Shown piece after piece: positions 46,501-55,592 of a stretch of DNA of 64,000 nucleotides. Source of the DNA: Myxococcales bacterium (lineage in GTDB: Bacteria; Myxococcota_A; Polyangia; Polyangiales; JADJMO01); assembly GCA_016709545.1 (NCBI GenBank), contig JADJMO010000020.1:1-64000 (forward strand), written 5' to 3'. The first letter of the stretch is position 1. The number at the start of each line of letters is the position of its first letter. Position numbers and translations under genes: made by a program. The notes beneath the pieces were generated by a model. It did no database searches. It saw nothing but the letters and a program-made list of their open reading frames with translations, and was not told the DNA's origin.

Positions 46501-47403
46501 TCAGTTGCAGAGCGGGACGCCCGGCGGGCAGACCTTCTTGGCAGGGGCGGCGACCGCGCCGATGGCGGCGTTGGCGGCGGCGATCTTCTTCTTGGCCGCC
46601 TCCTTCTCCTCGTCGGTCTTGGCGTTCTTCAGGGCCGCCTGCGCGTCGTCGAGGTCTTTCTGCAGGGTGGCGAGCTTCTCCTTGGTCTTCTTGAGCTCGT
46701 CTTCCTTGGCCTTGGCCACGGCGTCGTCGGCCGCCTGCTTCTTGTCGCGCTTGCCCTTCACCTTGTCGGCGACCGTGACGATGTCCTTGTTCGTCGGGTC
46801 CTTGTCCTTGGCGATGGCGAGCTGCTTCTCGGCCTCTTCCCAGTCGCGCGGGTCGTCGCTCGCGGCGGCGACCTGGGCCTTCTTCACGGCCTCCTTGGCC
46901 TCGTTGGCGGGCTTGATGGCGACGATGAAGACGACGGCGATGATGGCGGCGAGCAGGACGACCGCGATGCCAGCGAGCACGCCCGGGTGGATGCCCTTGC
47001 GCTTCTGCGACTGGATCTGGTGGATCTCCTTCTCGTGGGCCTGCTGCTTGGAGAGGGCCTCCATCTGCAGGCGGTGCTGCTCCTCGAGCTTGCGCTTCTC
47101 GATCTCGGCCGCGCGGGCGGCGTCGATCTGCGCCTCCTCCATCTTGCGGCGCATCTCTTCCCCGCGCCGCTTCTCCTCCTCGGCGTGGAGGCGGGCCTCC
47201 TCCTCTTCGCGGGCACGACGCTCGGATTCCGCCTTGGCCTTGGCCTCGACCTCCTCCTTCTTGCGCTTGGCGTCGTCCTCCTCCTTGATGCGGTTCTCCT
47301 CGAGGTTCATCAGCTCTTTGAGGGAGAAGAGGACCGAGGATTCCTTCTGTTCGGACATTGCGCCGTTGACTCCGTTGCTGTGGTTGCGGGGGGGATCCGC
47401 CAT
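46501..47403 (-). CDS. Coiled-coil single-span membrane protein
   Basis: The best start is ATG 47403 (300 aa); ATG 47358 (MSEQKESSVLFSLKEL) is a possible alternative. Residues about 25-135 are an uninterrupted Glu/Lys/Arg/Ala-rich coiled coil (EDDAKRKKEEVEAKAKAE pattern). A single transmembrane helix (GVLAGIAVVLLAAIIAVVFIVAI) follows, then a second helical, Lys/Ala-rich periplasmic domain with a TPR-like segment (DDPRDWEEAEKQLAIAKDKDP). The C-terminus has CPPGVPLC. TolA-like layout suggests a cell-envelope scaffold, but no family was recognised. Confidence 0.72.
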   Translation of the reverse strand: MADPPRNHSNGVNGAMSEQKESSVLFSLKELMNLEENRIKEEDDAKRKKEEVEAKAKAESERRAREEEEARLHAEEEKRRGEEMRRKMEEAQIDAARAAEIEKRKLEEQHRLQMEALSKQQAHEKEIHQIQSQKRKGIHPGVLAGIAVVLLAAIIAVVFIVAIKPANEAKEAVKKAQVAAASDDPRDWEEAEKQLAIAKDKDPTNKDIVTVADKVKGKRDKKQAADDAVAKAKEDELKKTKEKLATLQKDLDDAQAALKNAKTDEEKEAAKKKIAAANAAIGAVAAPAKKVCPPGVPLCN

Positions 47404-47582
47404 GGAAGGTCGCCCTTCGAAAGAGACTCGCCCTTCGAGAGACACTCGAGCCGCGCACGCCTTGGCGCCGCGTGGGGAAACGTTACCCCGCGCGCCCCCC
47501 CCCACGCAACGCCCGCTTCGTCGCTTCGGGCGTGTCCCACATGGTGCGTCCCGGGCGAGAACCTAGTATGGCCCGGAGCCAC

Positions 47583-47798
47583 ATGGCGACGAACGTCCAG
47601 GCTCACATCACCGGCACCGTTTGGAAGATCGAAGTCAAGGTCGGCGACACCGTCGAAGAAGGACAAACGGTCGTCATCCTCGAATCGATGAAGATGGAGA
47701 TGCCCGTCGAGGCCCCCTCGGCCGGCAAGGTCGCGAGCATCGCGGTCGCCGAGGCCCAGGCGGTCGACGAAGGCCAGACCCTACTCGTCCTCGAGTAG
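47583..47798 (+). CDS. Biotin/lipoyl-attachment carrier protein (BCCP-like)
   Basis: The 71-aa protein is a stand-alone biotinyl domain. It has GTVWKIEVKVGDTVEEGQTVV, the biotinylation motif ESMKMEMPV (Lys in MKM) and the returning half-turn SAGKVASIAVAEAQAVDEGQ. ATG 47583 with GGAG upstream is preferred. Small carriers of this type serve acyl-CoA carboxylases, whose catalytic subunits are not in the window. The MKM context indicates biotin rather than lipoate. It is convergent with lipA. Confidence 0.9.
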   Translation: MATNVQAHITGTVWKIEVKVGDTVEEGQTVVILESMKMEMPVEAPSAGKVASIAVAEAQAVDEGQTLLVLE

Positions 47799-47816
47799 GG
47801 GCGGGATGGTCCTCGA

Positions 47817-48929
47817 TCAGGGCTCGTCCCGACGGCTCCGGACTTCACCACCGGCCAAGGCGCGACAAGTCACGTCGCAGGGGCTGAAGGCGCCGGAGCG
47901 GCGGCAGGTAGGGCAACAAACCAGGCGCGCGGCGGCGAGGGCGGCGGCGGTCTGCCGTTCGCGGAGGGCCTCGGCCGCGCCGTCGATCTCGCCCGGCTTC
48001 AGCCGCGCGCGGATGAACACCTCGGCGGCGTGGTAGCTCGAGCGCACGAGCGGGCCCGACGCGACGTACTTGAAGCCCATGGCGAGCCCTTCGTCGCGGA
48101 GGGCGTCGAACTCGGCCGGCTCGACGTAGCGGTCGACGGGGTAGTGCTTGGGCGTGGGCCGCAGGTACTGGCCGAGCGTGAGCACGTCGACCCCGGCGGA
48201 GACCAGGTCGCGCATGGTCTCGCGCACCTCGTCGAGCGTCTCGCCCATGCCGAGCATCAGGCTCGACTTGGTGACCTGGGCACCACGCGCCTTGGCGTGG
48301 GAGAGGACCCGCAGGGACTGGTCGTAGTCGCACCGCGCGTCGCGCACGGGGCGCTGGAGGCGCCGGACGACCTCGAGGTTGTGCGCGAACACGTCGGGTG
48401 CGCCGAGCTCGACCAGGGTCTCGACCGGGCCGAGACGGCCCGCGAAATCGCCGATCAGGGTCTCGACGAGCATCTCGGGGCGGAGCTCGTGGATGCCGCG
48501 CACGGTCTTGGCGACGTGCTCGGCGCCGCCGTCCAGCAGGTCGTCGCGGTCGACCATGGTGAGGACGACGTAGTGGACCGCGAGCTTCGAGATGGCGCGC
48601 GCGACGTGCTCGGGCTCGCGCACGTCGACCGCGCCGCGCGGGTTGCCGGTGGTGACGGCGCAGAAGCGGCAGCCCCGCGTGCACACGTCGCCGAGCAGCA
48701 TGATGGTCATCGTGCCCTCGCCCCAGCACTCGCCGACGTTGGGGCAACGCGCCTCCTCGCACACGGTGTGGAGGTCGAGCTTGCGCAGGGTCTCCTTGAG
48801 GCCGACGTAGGTCTCGCCGCCGGGGGCGCGCACCTTGAGCCACGGCGGCTTGGGCGCGAACCGGGGTTCGGCTACCGAGCCTGCCTCGTGCGCGCCTTCG
48901 GCCTTCTTGCGGAGCTGGATCAGCGACAC
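47817..48929 (-). CDS. lipA: Lipoyl synthase (LipA) with Cys-rich C-terminal tail
   Basis: The 370-aa radical SAM enzyme inserts two sulfurs into octanoyl groups on carrier proteins. The auxiliary cluster motif CEEARCPNVGEC and radical SAM motif CTRGCRFC are present, with GTMTIMLLG, MLGMGETLDEV, TLGQYLRPT and the C-terminal RSSYHAAEVF needed for the serine ligand. After the usual end the protein continues about 50 residues with CCPTCRRSGAFSPCDVTC, two CxxC-like pairs resembling a zinc ribbon. This extension is unusual. lipB is not in the window. Confidence 0.95.
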   Translation of the reverse strand: MSLIQLRKKAEGAHEAGSVAEPRFAPKPPWLKVRAPGGETYVGLKETLRKLDLHTVCEEARCPNVGECWGEGTMTIMLLGDVCTRGCRFCAVTTGNPRGAVDVREPEHVARAISKLAVHYVVLTMVDRDDLLDGGAEHVAKTVRGIHELRPEMLVETLIGDFAGRLGPVETLVELGAPDVFAHNLEVVRRLQRPVRDARCDYDQSLRVLSHAKARGAQVTKSSLMLGMGETLDEVRETMRDLVSAGVDVLTLGQYLRPTPKHYPVDRYVEPAEFDALRDEGLAMGFKYVASGPLVRSSYHAAEVFIRARLKPGEIDGAAEALRERQTAAALAAARLVCCPTCRRSGAFSPCDVTCRALAGGEVRSRRDEP

Positions 48930-48992
48930 GCGGGGACGCTAGTGCCAGCGCCTGCGTCTGTCACCCCGCCGTCCGACGGCCGAGCCGCGGTT

Positions 48993-50078
48993 CTAGGGGA
49001 TCTTCAGCTGCGCCGCCTGCGCGACCGGGTAGCCCTTGAGTGTCCAGAAGCCGATGCCCTCGTCGATGACCGCGGTGGCCGGGAACTTGCGGCGGCGCAG
49101 CTCGTCGACGACGTGCCCCGATGCGGCGTGCGGGCAGGCGCAGTAGGCGAGGATGAACGTGCCGTCCTTGGGGAGGACCTTGGCCATCTCCTCGATGTCG
49201 TAGAACGGGAACGGCAGCGCGCCGACGATGTGGTTGCGCGACCAGTCCGAGGTGGGGCGGGCGTCGAGGATGACGAGCTTGCGCTTGTCGGCGAGGGCCT
49301 GGGCGACCTGGGCCGACGACACGTAGCGGCCCTCGCGCAGCGTGAAGACCGGCTTCTGGCCCTGCGGGTTGATCACGAGGCGATCGAGCCCCGGCGGCGG
49401 CTCGTAGAGCGGGGACGGCGGCGGCGTGGGTGGCGCGTCGAGCGTGCGCAGGTAGGCGACGAGGTCGTCCAGCGTCTGCGAGGAGAACGAGTTGAACCCC
49501 GGCATCTCGGTGCCGACGCGGCCGTGGACGATGGTGATCCGCAGGTACTCGTCGCTCACGGTGCGGAGGAAGTTCGGGTGCGCGAGGCTCGTCGCGCGGT
49601 TGGTGCCCTCGCCGTGGATGCCGTGGCAGAGCGGGCAGCTCTTGGCGTAGGCGATCGCGCCCCGCCGCGGGTCGCCGCTGCCGCGCTTGGTCGGGTCCGA
49701 CTTGATCAGCGGCTTCTTCGCGAGGCTGCGCAGGTAGGCGACGATCTGGTCGACCTCCCCCGGGCCGAGCGGGCCGCCGTGCGCCTTGCCCCACGCCGAC
49801 ATCGGCGTGCCGGGGTGGCCGTCGGTGATCGCGGCGCGGAGGAACTCGGGGCCCGCGACCGCGAGGAAATCGGCGTTCCCGAGCGCGTTGGCGTGGTCGG
49901 CGGCGTAGCCCTGCGCCTCCTTGCCGTGGCAGAGCGCGCAGTAGCGGAGGAAGAGGGCCCGCCCCTCGCGGACGGCGGGGTCCTGCTTGTGGACCACGTA
50001 GCGGCGTCGACAGCCCGTCGCGCAGGCGAGGACCAGGGAGGCCAGGAAGACCAGGACGACGCGCAGGCGGGGGGACAC
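48993..50078 (-). CDS. Dihaem cytochrome c-rhodanese fusion lipoprotein
   Basis: The 361-aa protein (GTG 50078) has a lipobox CATGC (Cys23). Two class I cytochrome c domains follow: CALCH (47-51) with Met ligand in GTPMSAW, and CPLCH (148-152) with Met in GTEMPGF. The C-terminal domain is a rhodanese (LVILDARPTSDWSRNHIVGA, FILAYCACPHAASG, with the first Cys of CACPHAA as the catalytic thiol position). A single chain joining electron transfer and sulfurtransferase modules suggests periplasmic or outer-membrane sulfur chemistry; inference only. It starts 13 bp after the pseudokinase stop. Confidence 0.92.
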   Translation of the reverse strand: MSPRLRVVLVFLASLVLACATGCRRRYVVHKQDPAVREGRALFLRYCALCHGKEAQGYAADHANALGNADFLAVAGPEFLRAAITDGHPGTPMSAWGKAHGGPLGPGEVDQIVAYLRSLAKKPLIKSDPTKRGSGDPRRGAIAYAKSCPLCHGIHGEGTNRATSLAHPNFLRTVSDEYLRITIVHGRVGTEMPGFNSFSSQTLDDLVAYLRTLDAPPTPPPSPLYEPPPGLDRLVINPQGQKPVFTLREGRYVSSAQVAQALADKRKLVILDARPTSDWSRNHIVGALPFPFYDIEEMAKVLPKDGTFILAYCACPHAASGHVVDELRRRKFPATAVIDEGIGFWTLKGYPVAQAAQLKIP

Positions 50079-50091
50079 GGGGGCGCGGACT

Positions 50092-52062
50092 CTACACGCT
50101 CGTGGGCAACAGATCCCGGCCCTCGAGTACGGTCCCGCTCCGCGTGAAGAGGAGGCAGCCCCGCGGGCGGGGCGCGATGGCGAGGACGTCGTCCAGGGTC
50201 GGGTCGGCGTGTGCCAGCACGAACGACTCGCTCGCGCGGGTGCGCAACCAGGCGGCGCCGCGCACGCCGACCCAGGCCGCGCCCGAGGGGTCGAAGGCGA
50301 CGCTCTGCACGTCCTCGCGGAGGGGCAGCTGGGTCGGGGTGGCGACGACGCGCAGGCCGGTCGCGCGGCGCAGATCGACCACGAGGCCGTGGGCGCAGCC
50401 GACCAGCACCGCGCCGCTGCGTCGGTCGCGCGCCATGCAGAAGCCGAGGGACCGGGCCGGCCAGGGCTGGGTCTGCACCTCGTGGGTGCTGAGGTCGATC
50501 GCCGCGAGATAGGGCCCGCCATTTGTGGCCATGCCGACCACGACGGCGAGCTCGTCGTCGAGCTTGGAGAGCGCGTAGGCGCAGGCGAGGCCCGAGAGCG
50601 TGGCGATGGGGACGCCGTCGACGACGAGGCGCCCGTGGCCGTCGACGAAGGCGAGGCGATGATCGAGGAACGCAGCGCAGACGGCGGCGCTCGGCCAGGG
50701 GGGGAGCGCGCGCTGGGCGCCGGCCTCGAGCCGGGCCGCGGCGCCGCGCCCGTCGGTCCCCCGGCCGAAGACGACCCACGCGCCGTCGTGGTGGGTGGCC
50801 ACGACCGCGGTGTCCAGCTCGGGGATGGGCGGCACCGGACGGTAGAGGCGGCCGTCGAAGAAGTGGGCCGAGCGATTCTCGGGGGCGGTCACGTCGAGGC
50901 CGTCGGTCGCGCGCTCGGACGAGGCGGCGGGCTCCCGCGCGAGGAGCAGCGCGCGGCCCTCCTCGTCGACGACGGCGCGCATCACGCCCGCGAGCTTGGC
51001 GCGCGGCTCGTGGCGCACGGTCCACACCCAGCCGGCGAGCGCGGGTTGCGGCGTCGGGGCGCGGACGACGCGCACGCCGCGCGCGAGGGTCTCGAGCGCC
51101 GGCTCGAGGGTGCGGAAGAACGACTCGATGGTGGCCGGGCGCTGCTCGGGATCGGCCGCGAGGCCCAGATCGAGCGCGGCCTCGAGCGCGACCAGCGCGG
51201 CGCGGCGCTCGGGGTTGGCGAGCGAGGGGTGGAGGGTGTTGGCCGTCACGAGCGCCTGCCCCGGCCGCCCGGTCAACACGAAGCGCGCGAGGGCGGCGAA
51301 GGCGAAGACGTCGACCGCGGGGGTGGGCGCGGCGCCGTTGCGCTGCTCGGGGGCGCGGTAGGCGTCGGGGACGTGCGCCGGCGTGTCGGTCAGGATCCCG
51401 AAACCCGGGGGGAGCCCGCTCGGCCGCGCGATCGCGAGGTCGCTCACGCGCGCGACGTCGCCGACCATCAGCACGTTGGTGGGCCCGAGTCCCCGGTGCA
51501 AGAGGCCGTGGCCGTGCACGAGATCGAGCCCCTTGGCGACGCCGCGCAGCACCCCGAGCGCGGTCTTGGCGTCGAGCGCGAAGCCGTGGGTCGTGACCTC
51601 GAGGCGCACGCGGGTGAACAGGCTGGCGTCGGCGACGTCGATCGGCGCCGGCACGAGCTCGAGGGTGAGGTAGGGCACCTCGAGATCGAGGCCGCGCGAA
51701 GGTTCGCGCCCGAGCTCGCCGGCCTCGAGCAGCCGGACCACGTGCGGAGACGGCGGGACGCGCTCGTTCAGGATGGCGACCAGCCGCGCCTGCTCGCGCG
51801 AGAGGATGCGGGGGCCCTCGGGCCAGGCGAGGGCGATCGAGGGACGCAGGACCTTGAGGGCGACGGGCATCGCGCCCCGGCGATCGATGCGGGTGGCGGC
51901 GAAGGTGACGAACAGCGCGCCGTGGCCGAGCAGGCGTTCGACGCGGAGGCGGCCTGGGACGCCCTCGGTCTTGGCGACCGCGAGGAGGGCGCCCACCAGC
52001 CCCTCGAGCTCCCGGCGGAGCTCCACGGGCAGGCCACTGCGCAGGGTGCGGCGGTCGTCCAT
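50092..52062 (-). CDS. Ser/Thr kinase-like pseudokinase with C-terminal propeller-like region
   Basis: The 656-aa protein (ATG 52062) has a kinase fold (LLGHGALFVTFAA, Lys70 in PVALKV, a catalytic-loop segment GLLHRGLGPTNVLM). The catalytic Asp is Gly (HRG at 189-191) and the following Lys is also Gly, while the DFG is replaced by SDLA. A pseudokinase is therefore the reading. Residues from about 350 form repeated beta segments (VVATHHDGAWVVFGRG, VLVGCAHGLVVDL, SVAFDPSGAAWVG) typical of a beta-propeller. It is co-transcribed with the cytochrome-rhodanese gene (13 bp). Confidence 0.85.
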   Translation of the reverse strand: MDDRRTLRSGLPVELRRELEGLVGALLAVAKTEGVPGRLRVERLLGHGALFVTFAATRIDRRGAMPVALKVLRPSIALAWPEGPRILSREQARLVAILNERVPPSPHVVRLLEAGELGREPSRGLDLEVPYLTLELVPAPIDVADASLFTRVRLEVTTHGFALDAKTALGVLRGVAKGLDLVHGHGLLHRGLGPTNVLMVGDVARVSDLAIARPSGLPPGFGILTDTPAHVPDAYRAPEQRNGAAPTPAVDVFAFAALARFVLTGRPGQALVTANTLHPSLANPERRAALVALEAALDLGLAADPEQRPATIESFFRTLEPALETLARGVRVVRAPTPQPALAGWVWTVRHEPRAKLAGVMRAVVDEEGRALLLAREPAASSERATDGLDVTAPENRSAHFFDGRLYRPVPPIPELDTAVVATHHDGAWVVFGRGTDGRGAAARLEAGAQRALPPWPSAAVCAAFLDHRLAFVDGHGRLVVDGVPIATLSGLACAYALSKLDDELAVVVGMATNGGPYLAAIDLSTHEVQTQPWPARSLGFCMARDRRSGAVLVGCAHGLVVDLRRATGLRVVATPTQLPLREDVQSVAFDPSGAAWVGVRGAAWLRTRASESFVLAHADPTLDDVLAIAPRPRGCLLFTRSGTVLEGRDLLPTSV

Positions 52063-52145
52063 CACCCGGCCCTTTTGGCGTGCGTGAGGAAGGCCGGCAA
52101 GCGAAGCTGCATGGCGGCGCGGAACATAGGATAGAATCCTCGGTC

Positions 52146-53840
52146 ATGACACTGCTCGAGGCGCCGCTCGCCAAGGTCGAGGCCTTGTTCGATCGCCTGC
52201 AGGTGGCGGCGCGCCTCGGCGTGCGCTCCGGACTCGCGTTCGACCTCACGGCGCGCGGGGCCAAGACCCTCGTCTCCCAGCTCGCCCGGGGTCGGAGCGG
52301 CCCATCCACGATCTGGCGCGTGCACGCGGCCAACTCGCCCGACAAGCTCGGGCTGATCTTCCCGGCGAGCGAGGGCCGGCCGGGCGAGGCCACCCGCAGC
52401 TGGACCTACGGGGAGCTCGACAAGGAGGCCGACGACCTCGCCGGAGGCCTGCGCGCCCTCGGGCTCTCGGGCAAGACGCTGCTCGTGATGATGAAGAACC
52501 GGCCCGAGTACCTCATGCTCGGCACGGGGGCCGCGCGCGCGGGCACGGCCATGGTGACGGTCTCGTGGCGGAGCACGCCCTCCGAGCTGGCCTACCTCGT
52601 CAACCACTCGGGCGCGGGTGCGCTCGTGGTCGACGCGCAGGTCGCGGCCACGGTCGAGAAGGCCCGTGGGGAGCTGGGCGTCCTCGGCGACCGGATCTTC
52701 GCGGTCGGGGCGGACGTCCCCGGGCTGCGGCCGTTCGACGAGCTCGTGCGGGCCGGCCTGCACCAGCACGACGCCAAGGACGAGGGCGCGGTGGTCGTCT
52801 ACACGAGCGGCACCACCGGCAAGCCCAAGGGGGCGGTCCGCAAGTTCAACAAGGAGCTCCTGCCCGCGGTGATGCGGTTCCTCGCCGAGACGCCCATGCG
52901 CTCGGACGACGTGCACCTCGCCGCGTGCCCGCTCTACCACACCACGGCCTTCGGCTTCATCGCCATGAGCCAGATCCTCGGCGCCACGGTGGTGTTGCTC
53001 GACGAGTTCCACCCCACGCGTTTCCTCGACGCCATCGAGCACCACCGCGTCACCACCACGGTGCTGGTGCCCACCATGCTCCACCGTTTGCTCGCCATCG
53101 GCGAGGACGAGATCCGGCGGCGCGACACGCGGTCGCTCGCGGCCCTGTTCTGCACGAGCGCGCCGCTCCCAGGGCCCGACAGCGACCTCGCCATGGATCT
53201 GTTCGGCGACATCGTGTTCAACCTCTACGGCGCCACCGAGACCGGCGTGGTCACCCTCGCGCACCCCGAAGATCTGCGCCGTTCGCCCGGCACGATCGGG
53301 CGCGCGGTGCCCGGCAACGACGTGCGCCTGCTCGACGACCACGGCAAGGACGTGCCCGACGGCGCGGTGGGTGAGCTGTTCACCAAGAACGCGATGCTGG
53401 TCGCGGGCTACCACGAGGACGAGGCCGCCACGCGCGGGTCGATGCGCGACGGCTGGTTCTCGGTGGGCGACCTCGCGCGGCGCGACGCGCACGGCTGCTA
53501 CCACCTCGAGGGCCGCAAGCGCGACATGATCATCTCCGGCGGCGTCAACGTGTACCCCGCCGAGGTGGAGGCGATCCTCGAGGCGCACCCGTCGGTCGAC
53601 GAGGTCGCCGTGATCGGCCTGCCCGACCCCGAGTGGGGCGAGCGGGTCACCGCGGTGGTGGTCCCCAGGGACGACGGCGGCAGCGAGGCGGCGCTCAAGT
53701 CGTGGTGCAAGGAGCGCCTCGCCGGCCCCAAGGTCCCGAGGCAGTTCGTGGTGCTCGAAGCCGGGGCGGCCCTGCCGCGCAACCCGACCGGCAAGGTGCT
53801 CAAGCGCGACCTTCGTGCGCGCTATGCGGAGGCTCGATGA
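52146..53840 (+). CDS. AMP-dependent acyl-CoA synthetase/ligase
   Basis: The 564-aa member of the adenylate-forming superfamily starts at ATG 52146. It has A3 YTSGTTGKPKGAV, A5 NLYGATETG, A7 GWFSVGDLARR, the hinge GRKRDMIISGGVNVYPAEVE and A10 lysine in LPRNPTGKVLKRDL. It activates a carboxylic acid to acyl-AMP and then acyl-CoA; the acid (likely a medium or long fatty acid) cannot be read. An N-terminal extension of about 65 residues precedes the core. The stop overlaps the next start as ATGA. Confidence 0.93.
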   Translation: MTLLEAPLAKVEALFDRLQVAARLGVRSGLAFDLTARGAKTLVSQLARGRSGPSTIWRVHAANSPDKLGLIFPASEGRPGEATRSWTYGELDKEADDLAGGLRALGLSGKTLLVMMKNRPEYLMLGTGAARAGTAMVTVSWRSTPSELAYLVNHSGAGALVVDAQVAATVEKARGELGVLGDRIFAVGADVPGLRPFDELVRAGLHQHDAKDEGAVVVYTSGTTGKPKGAVRKFNKELLPAVMRFLAETPMRSDDVHLAACPLYHTTAFGFIAMSQILGATVVLLDEFHPTRFLDAIEHHRVTTTVLVPTMLHRLLAIGEDEIRRRDTRSLAALFCTSAPLPGPDSDLAMDLFGDIVFNLYGATETGVVTLAHPEDLRRSPGTIGRAVPGNDVRLLDDHGKDVPDGAVGELFTKNAMLVAGYHEDEAATRGSMRDGWFSVGDLARRDAHGCYHLEGRKRDMIISGGVNVYPAEVEAILEAHPSVDEVAVIGLPDPEWGERVTAVVVPRDDGGSEAALKSWCKERLAGPKVPRQFVVLEAGAALPRNPTGKVLKRDLRARYAEAR

Positions 53841-55192
53841 GCAGCGATCGTCTGACCCGAAGAGAGCTGTCGTGGCTCCTCACCCAGGAGGCCCGTGGGG
53901 CCGCGGATCGCCTGCGTCAGGGCGTGCAGATCCTCACCCAGCCGCCGGAGCCGCCGGCGCCCAAGAGCGACCGCGCGCCGGCCTCCGAGCGCCCGCTGAC
54001 CCTGTCGCTCGCGGGGGAGGGGGCCGAGGGGCTCGAGTCCACGCTCAACGCGCTCGACGAGGCGATGCAGCGGCTGTCGGAGCTGTCCGGTCCGGCGTCG
54101 GGCGCTCGCTCGCGGCGTGGGCGCATCGACCTCGGAGCGCTGCTCTGGGAGCTCGCGCCGGGCGCGCGCGTCTCGCTCGAACCCGGGGCGGGCACCGAGG
54201 TGTTCGGCGAAGAGGCCGAGCTACGACGCATGCTCAACGTGCTCCTCGGCGGCACCGCCGGTGGGGCCACGCCGCAAGGGGTGGCCGTGCGTCGCGAGGG
54301 CAAGGACGTGCGGCTCGCGGTCGAGCTCGGGCCCGACACCGCGCCGATCTCACCCGCCGAGCGCGCGTGGCTGTCGCGGATGTCGATCCGGTACGGCGGT
54401 CGCTACGAGCTCGACGGCAACAGCGAGTGCCTCGTGTTCCCCGCCCTCGAGGCCGAGGACGCGAACGAGGTGCTCACGCTCCGGCGCGAGCTCGAGGCCG
54501 CCAAGGCCCAGGGCGAGGCCTACGCCCGCGAGCTCGCCGCGGTGTTCGAGGAGCCCTCGCTGGCCTCGCGCCCGCCGCTGGTGGGAGAGACGCCGTACGA
54601 GGGGCTCGCGATCGCCGCCCGCCTCGCCGAGGCGCTGGCCGACGACCTGCGCGCGGTGTTCGGGCCGCTCGGCGCCGCGCGGCTCCGCGTCGGCAACGGC
54701 GACGCGCTCGTCGAGGAGGTGCAGCGCGCGCTGGCGCGCGGCGCGGACCTGCTGGCGGTTTCGCGCCAGATGGCCAAGGTGGGCAGCGGCGTCGGGCCCA
54801 TCGAGGTCGACCTCGCGTTGCTGGCCCAGGACGAGGCGGCGCTGGCCGCCGTGGCGTTCGCCTCGCGGTCGGTGTTGCTCACCGTGGCACCGGCCGAGGC
54901 AGCCGAGCCGCTCCTCGTGCCCGGGATGCCCGCGGCGCTGCGGGCGTTGGTGGCGGAGATGCTCGACCGCGCCCTCCGATCGAGCGCGCCGCGCGTGGAG
55001 GTCCGCCTCCTGGTCCGCGGGCCCGCCCTCGTGGTGGAGGTCTCCGGTCCGGGCACGTCGCTGGTCGACGCCGGACGGACGGCGCACGCATTTCTACAGG
55101 AAATTGCTCGCGCGCACGGTCTTCGGCTAGAGGTGGAGGAGAGACGGATCTCGGTCGTGGTCCCTTCCACGCCTGGAGCCGCCCAAGGCTAG
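53837..55192 (+). CDS. Degenerate histidine kinase-like protein with two GHKL-like regions
   Basis: The 451-aa protein overlaps the ligase stop and precedes a receiver gene by 6 bp. Residues about 65-200 resemble a GHKL ATPase N-box and sheet (EEAELRRMLNVLLGGT, GGRYELDGNSECLVFPA), and residues about 350-450 repeat the pattern (LRALVAEMLDRALRSSAP, ALVVEVSGPGTSLV, ISVVVPST). Clear H-box, G1 and G2 motifs are missing in both, so autophosphorylation is doubtful. It is probably a signalling scaffold that works with the receiver. Family assignment is inferred from layout. Confidence 0.65.
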   Translation: MSSDRLTRRELSWLLTQEARGAADRLRQGVQILTQPPEPPAPKSDRAPASERPLTLSLAGEGAEGLESTLNALDEAMQRLSELSGPASGARSRRGRIDLGALLWELAPGARVSLEPGAGTEVFGEEAELRRMLNVLLGGTAGGATPQGVAVRREGKDVRLAVELGPDTAPISPAERAWLSRMSIRYGGRYELDGNSECLVFPALEAEDANEVLTLRRELEAAKAQGEAYARELAAVFEEPSLASRPPLVGETPYEGLAIAARLAEALADDLRAVFGPLGAARLRVGNGDALVEEVQRALARGADLLAVSRQMAKVGSGVGPIEVDLALLAQDEAALAAVAFASRSVLLTVAPAEAAEPLLVPGMPAALRALVAEMLDRALRSSAPRVEVRLLVRGPALVVEVSGPGTSLVDAGRTAHAFLQEIARAHGLRLEVEERRISVVVPSTPGAAQG

Positions 55193-55198
55193 AACACG

Positions 55199-55567
55199 AT
55201 GCGCATCCTGGTACTGGAGGACGAAGACTCGATTCGACGGATGATCTCCGCACTCGTGCAAGCGCGTGGGTTCGAGGTCGTCGGCGTGTCGACGGGGGTC
55301 AAGGCCGTGGACGAGGCGCTGCAGCGCGCCCCCGACGTCGCGATCCTCGACCTGATGGTGCCGGGGGCCTTCGATGGGTTCGAGGTGTGTCGGCGCCTGC
55401 GCGCGCACACCGCGACCGCCAACATGCCGATCATCATCATCTCGGCGCTCGACGACACCGAGTCGCGCCGCAAGGCCACCGAGGCCGGCGCGACCACGTA
55501 TTTCGTGAAGCCGTTCTCCGCCATCGCGCTCCTCAAGGAGCTCGAGGCGGTGAAGGCGCGCCGCTAG
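55199..55567 (+). CDS. Single-domain response regulator
   Basis: The 122-aa protein is a receiver domain alone. It has the acidic pair Asp8-Glu9, the phospho-acceptor Asp51 in VAILDLMVPG, Ser82 in IIISALDD and Lys104 in YFVKPFS. There is no output domain, so it acts by protein-protein contact. It follows the degenerate kinase gene by 6 bp and is likely its partner. The gene ends 25 bp before a convergent gene. Confidence 0.95.
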   Translation: MRILVLEDEDSIRRMISALVQARGFEVVGVSTGVKAVDEALQRAPDVAILDLMVPGAFDGFEVCRRLRAHTATANMPIIIISALDDTESRRKATEAGATTYFVKPFSAIALLKELEAVKARR

Positions 55568-55592
55568 GGAAGGCGCGCCCCGGCGACGGCGC

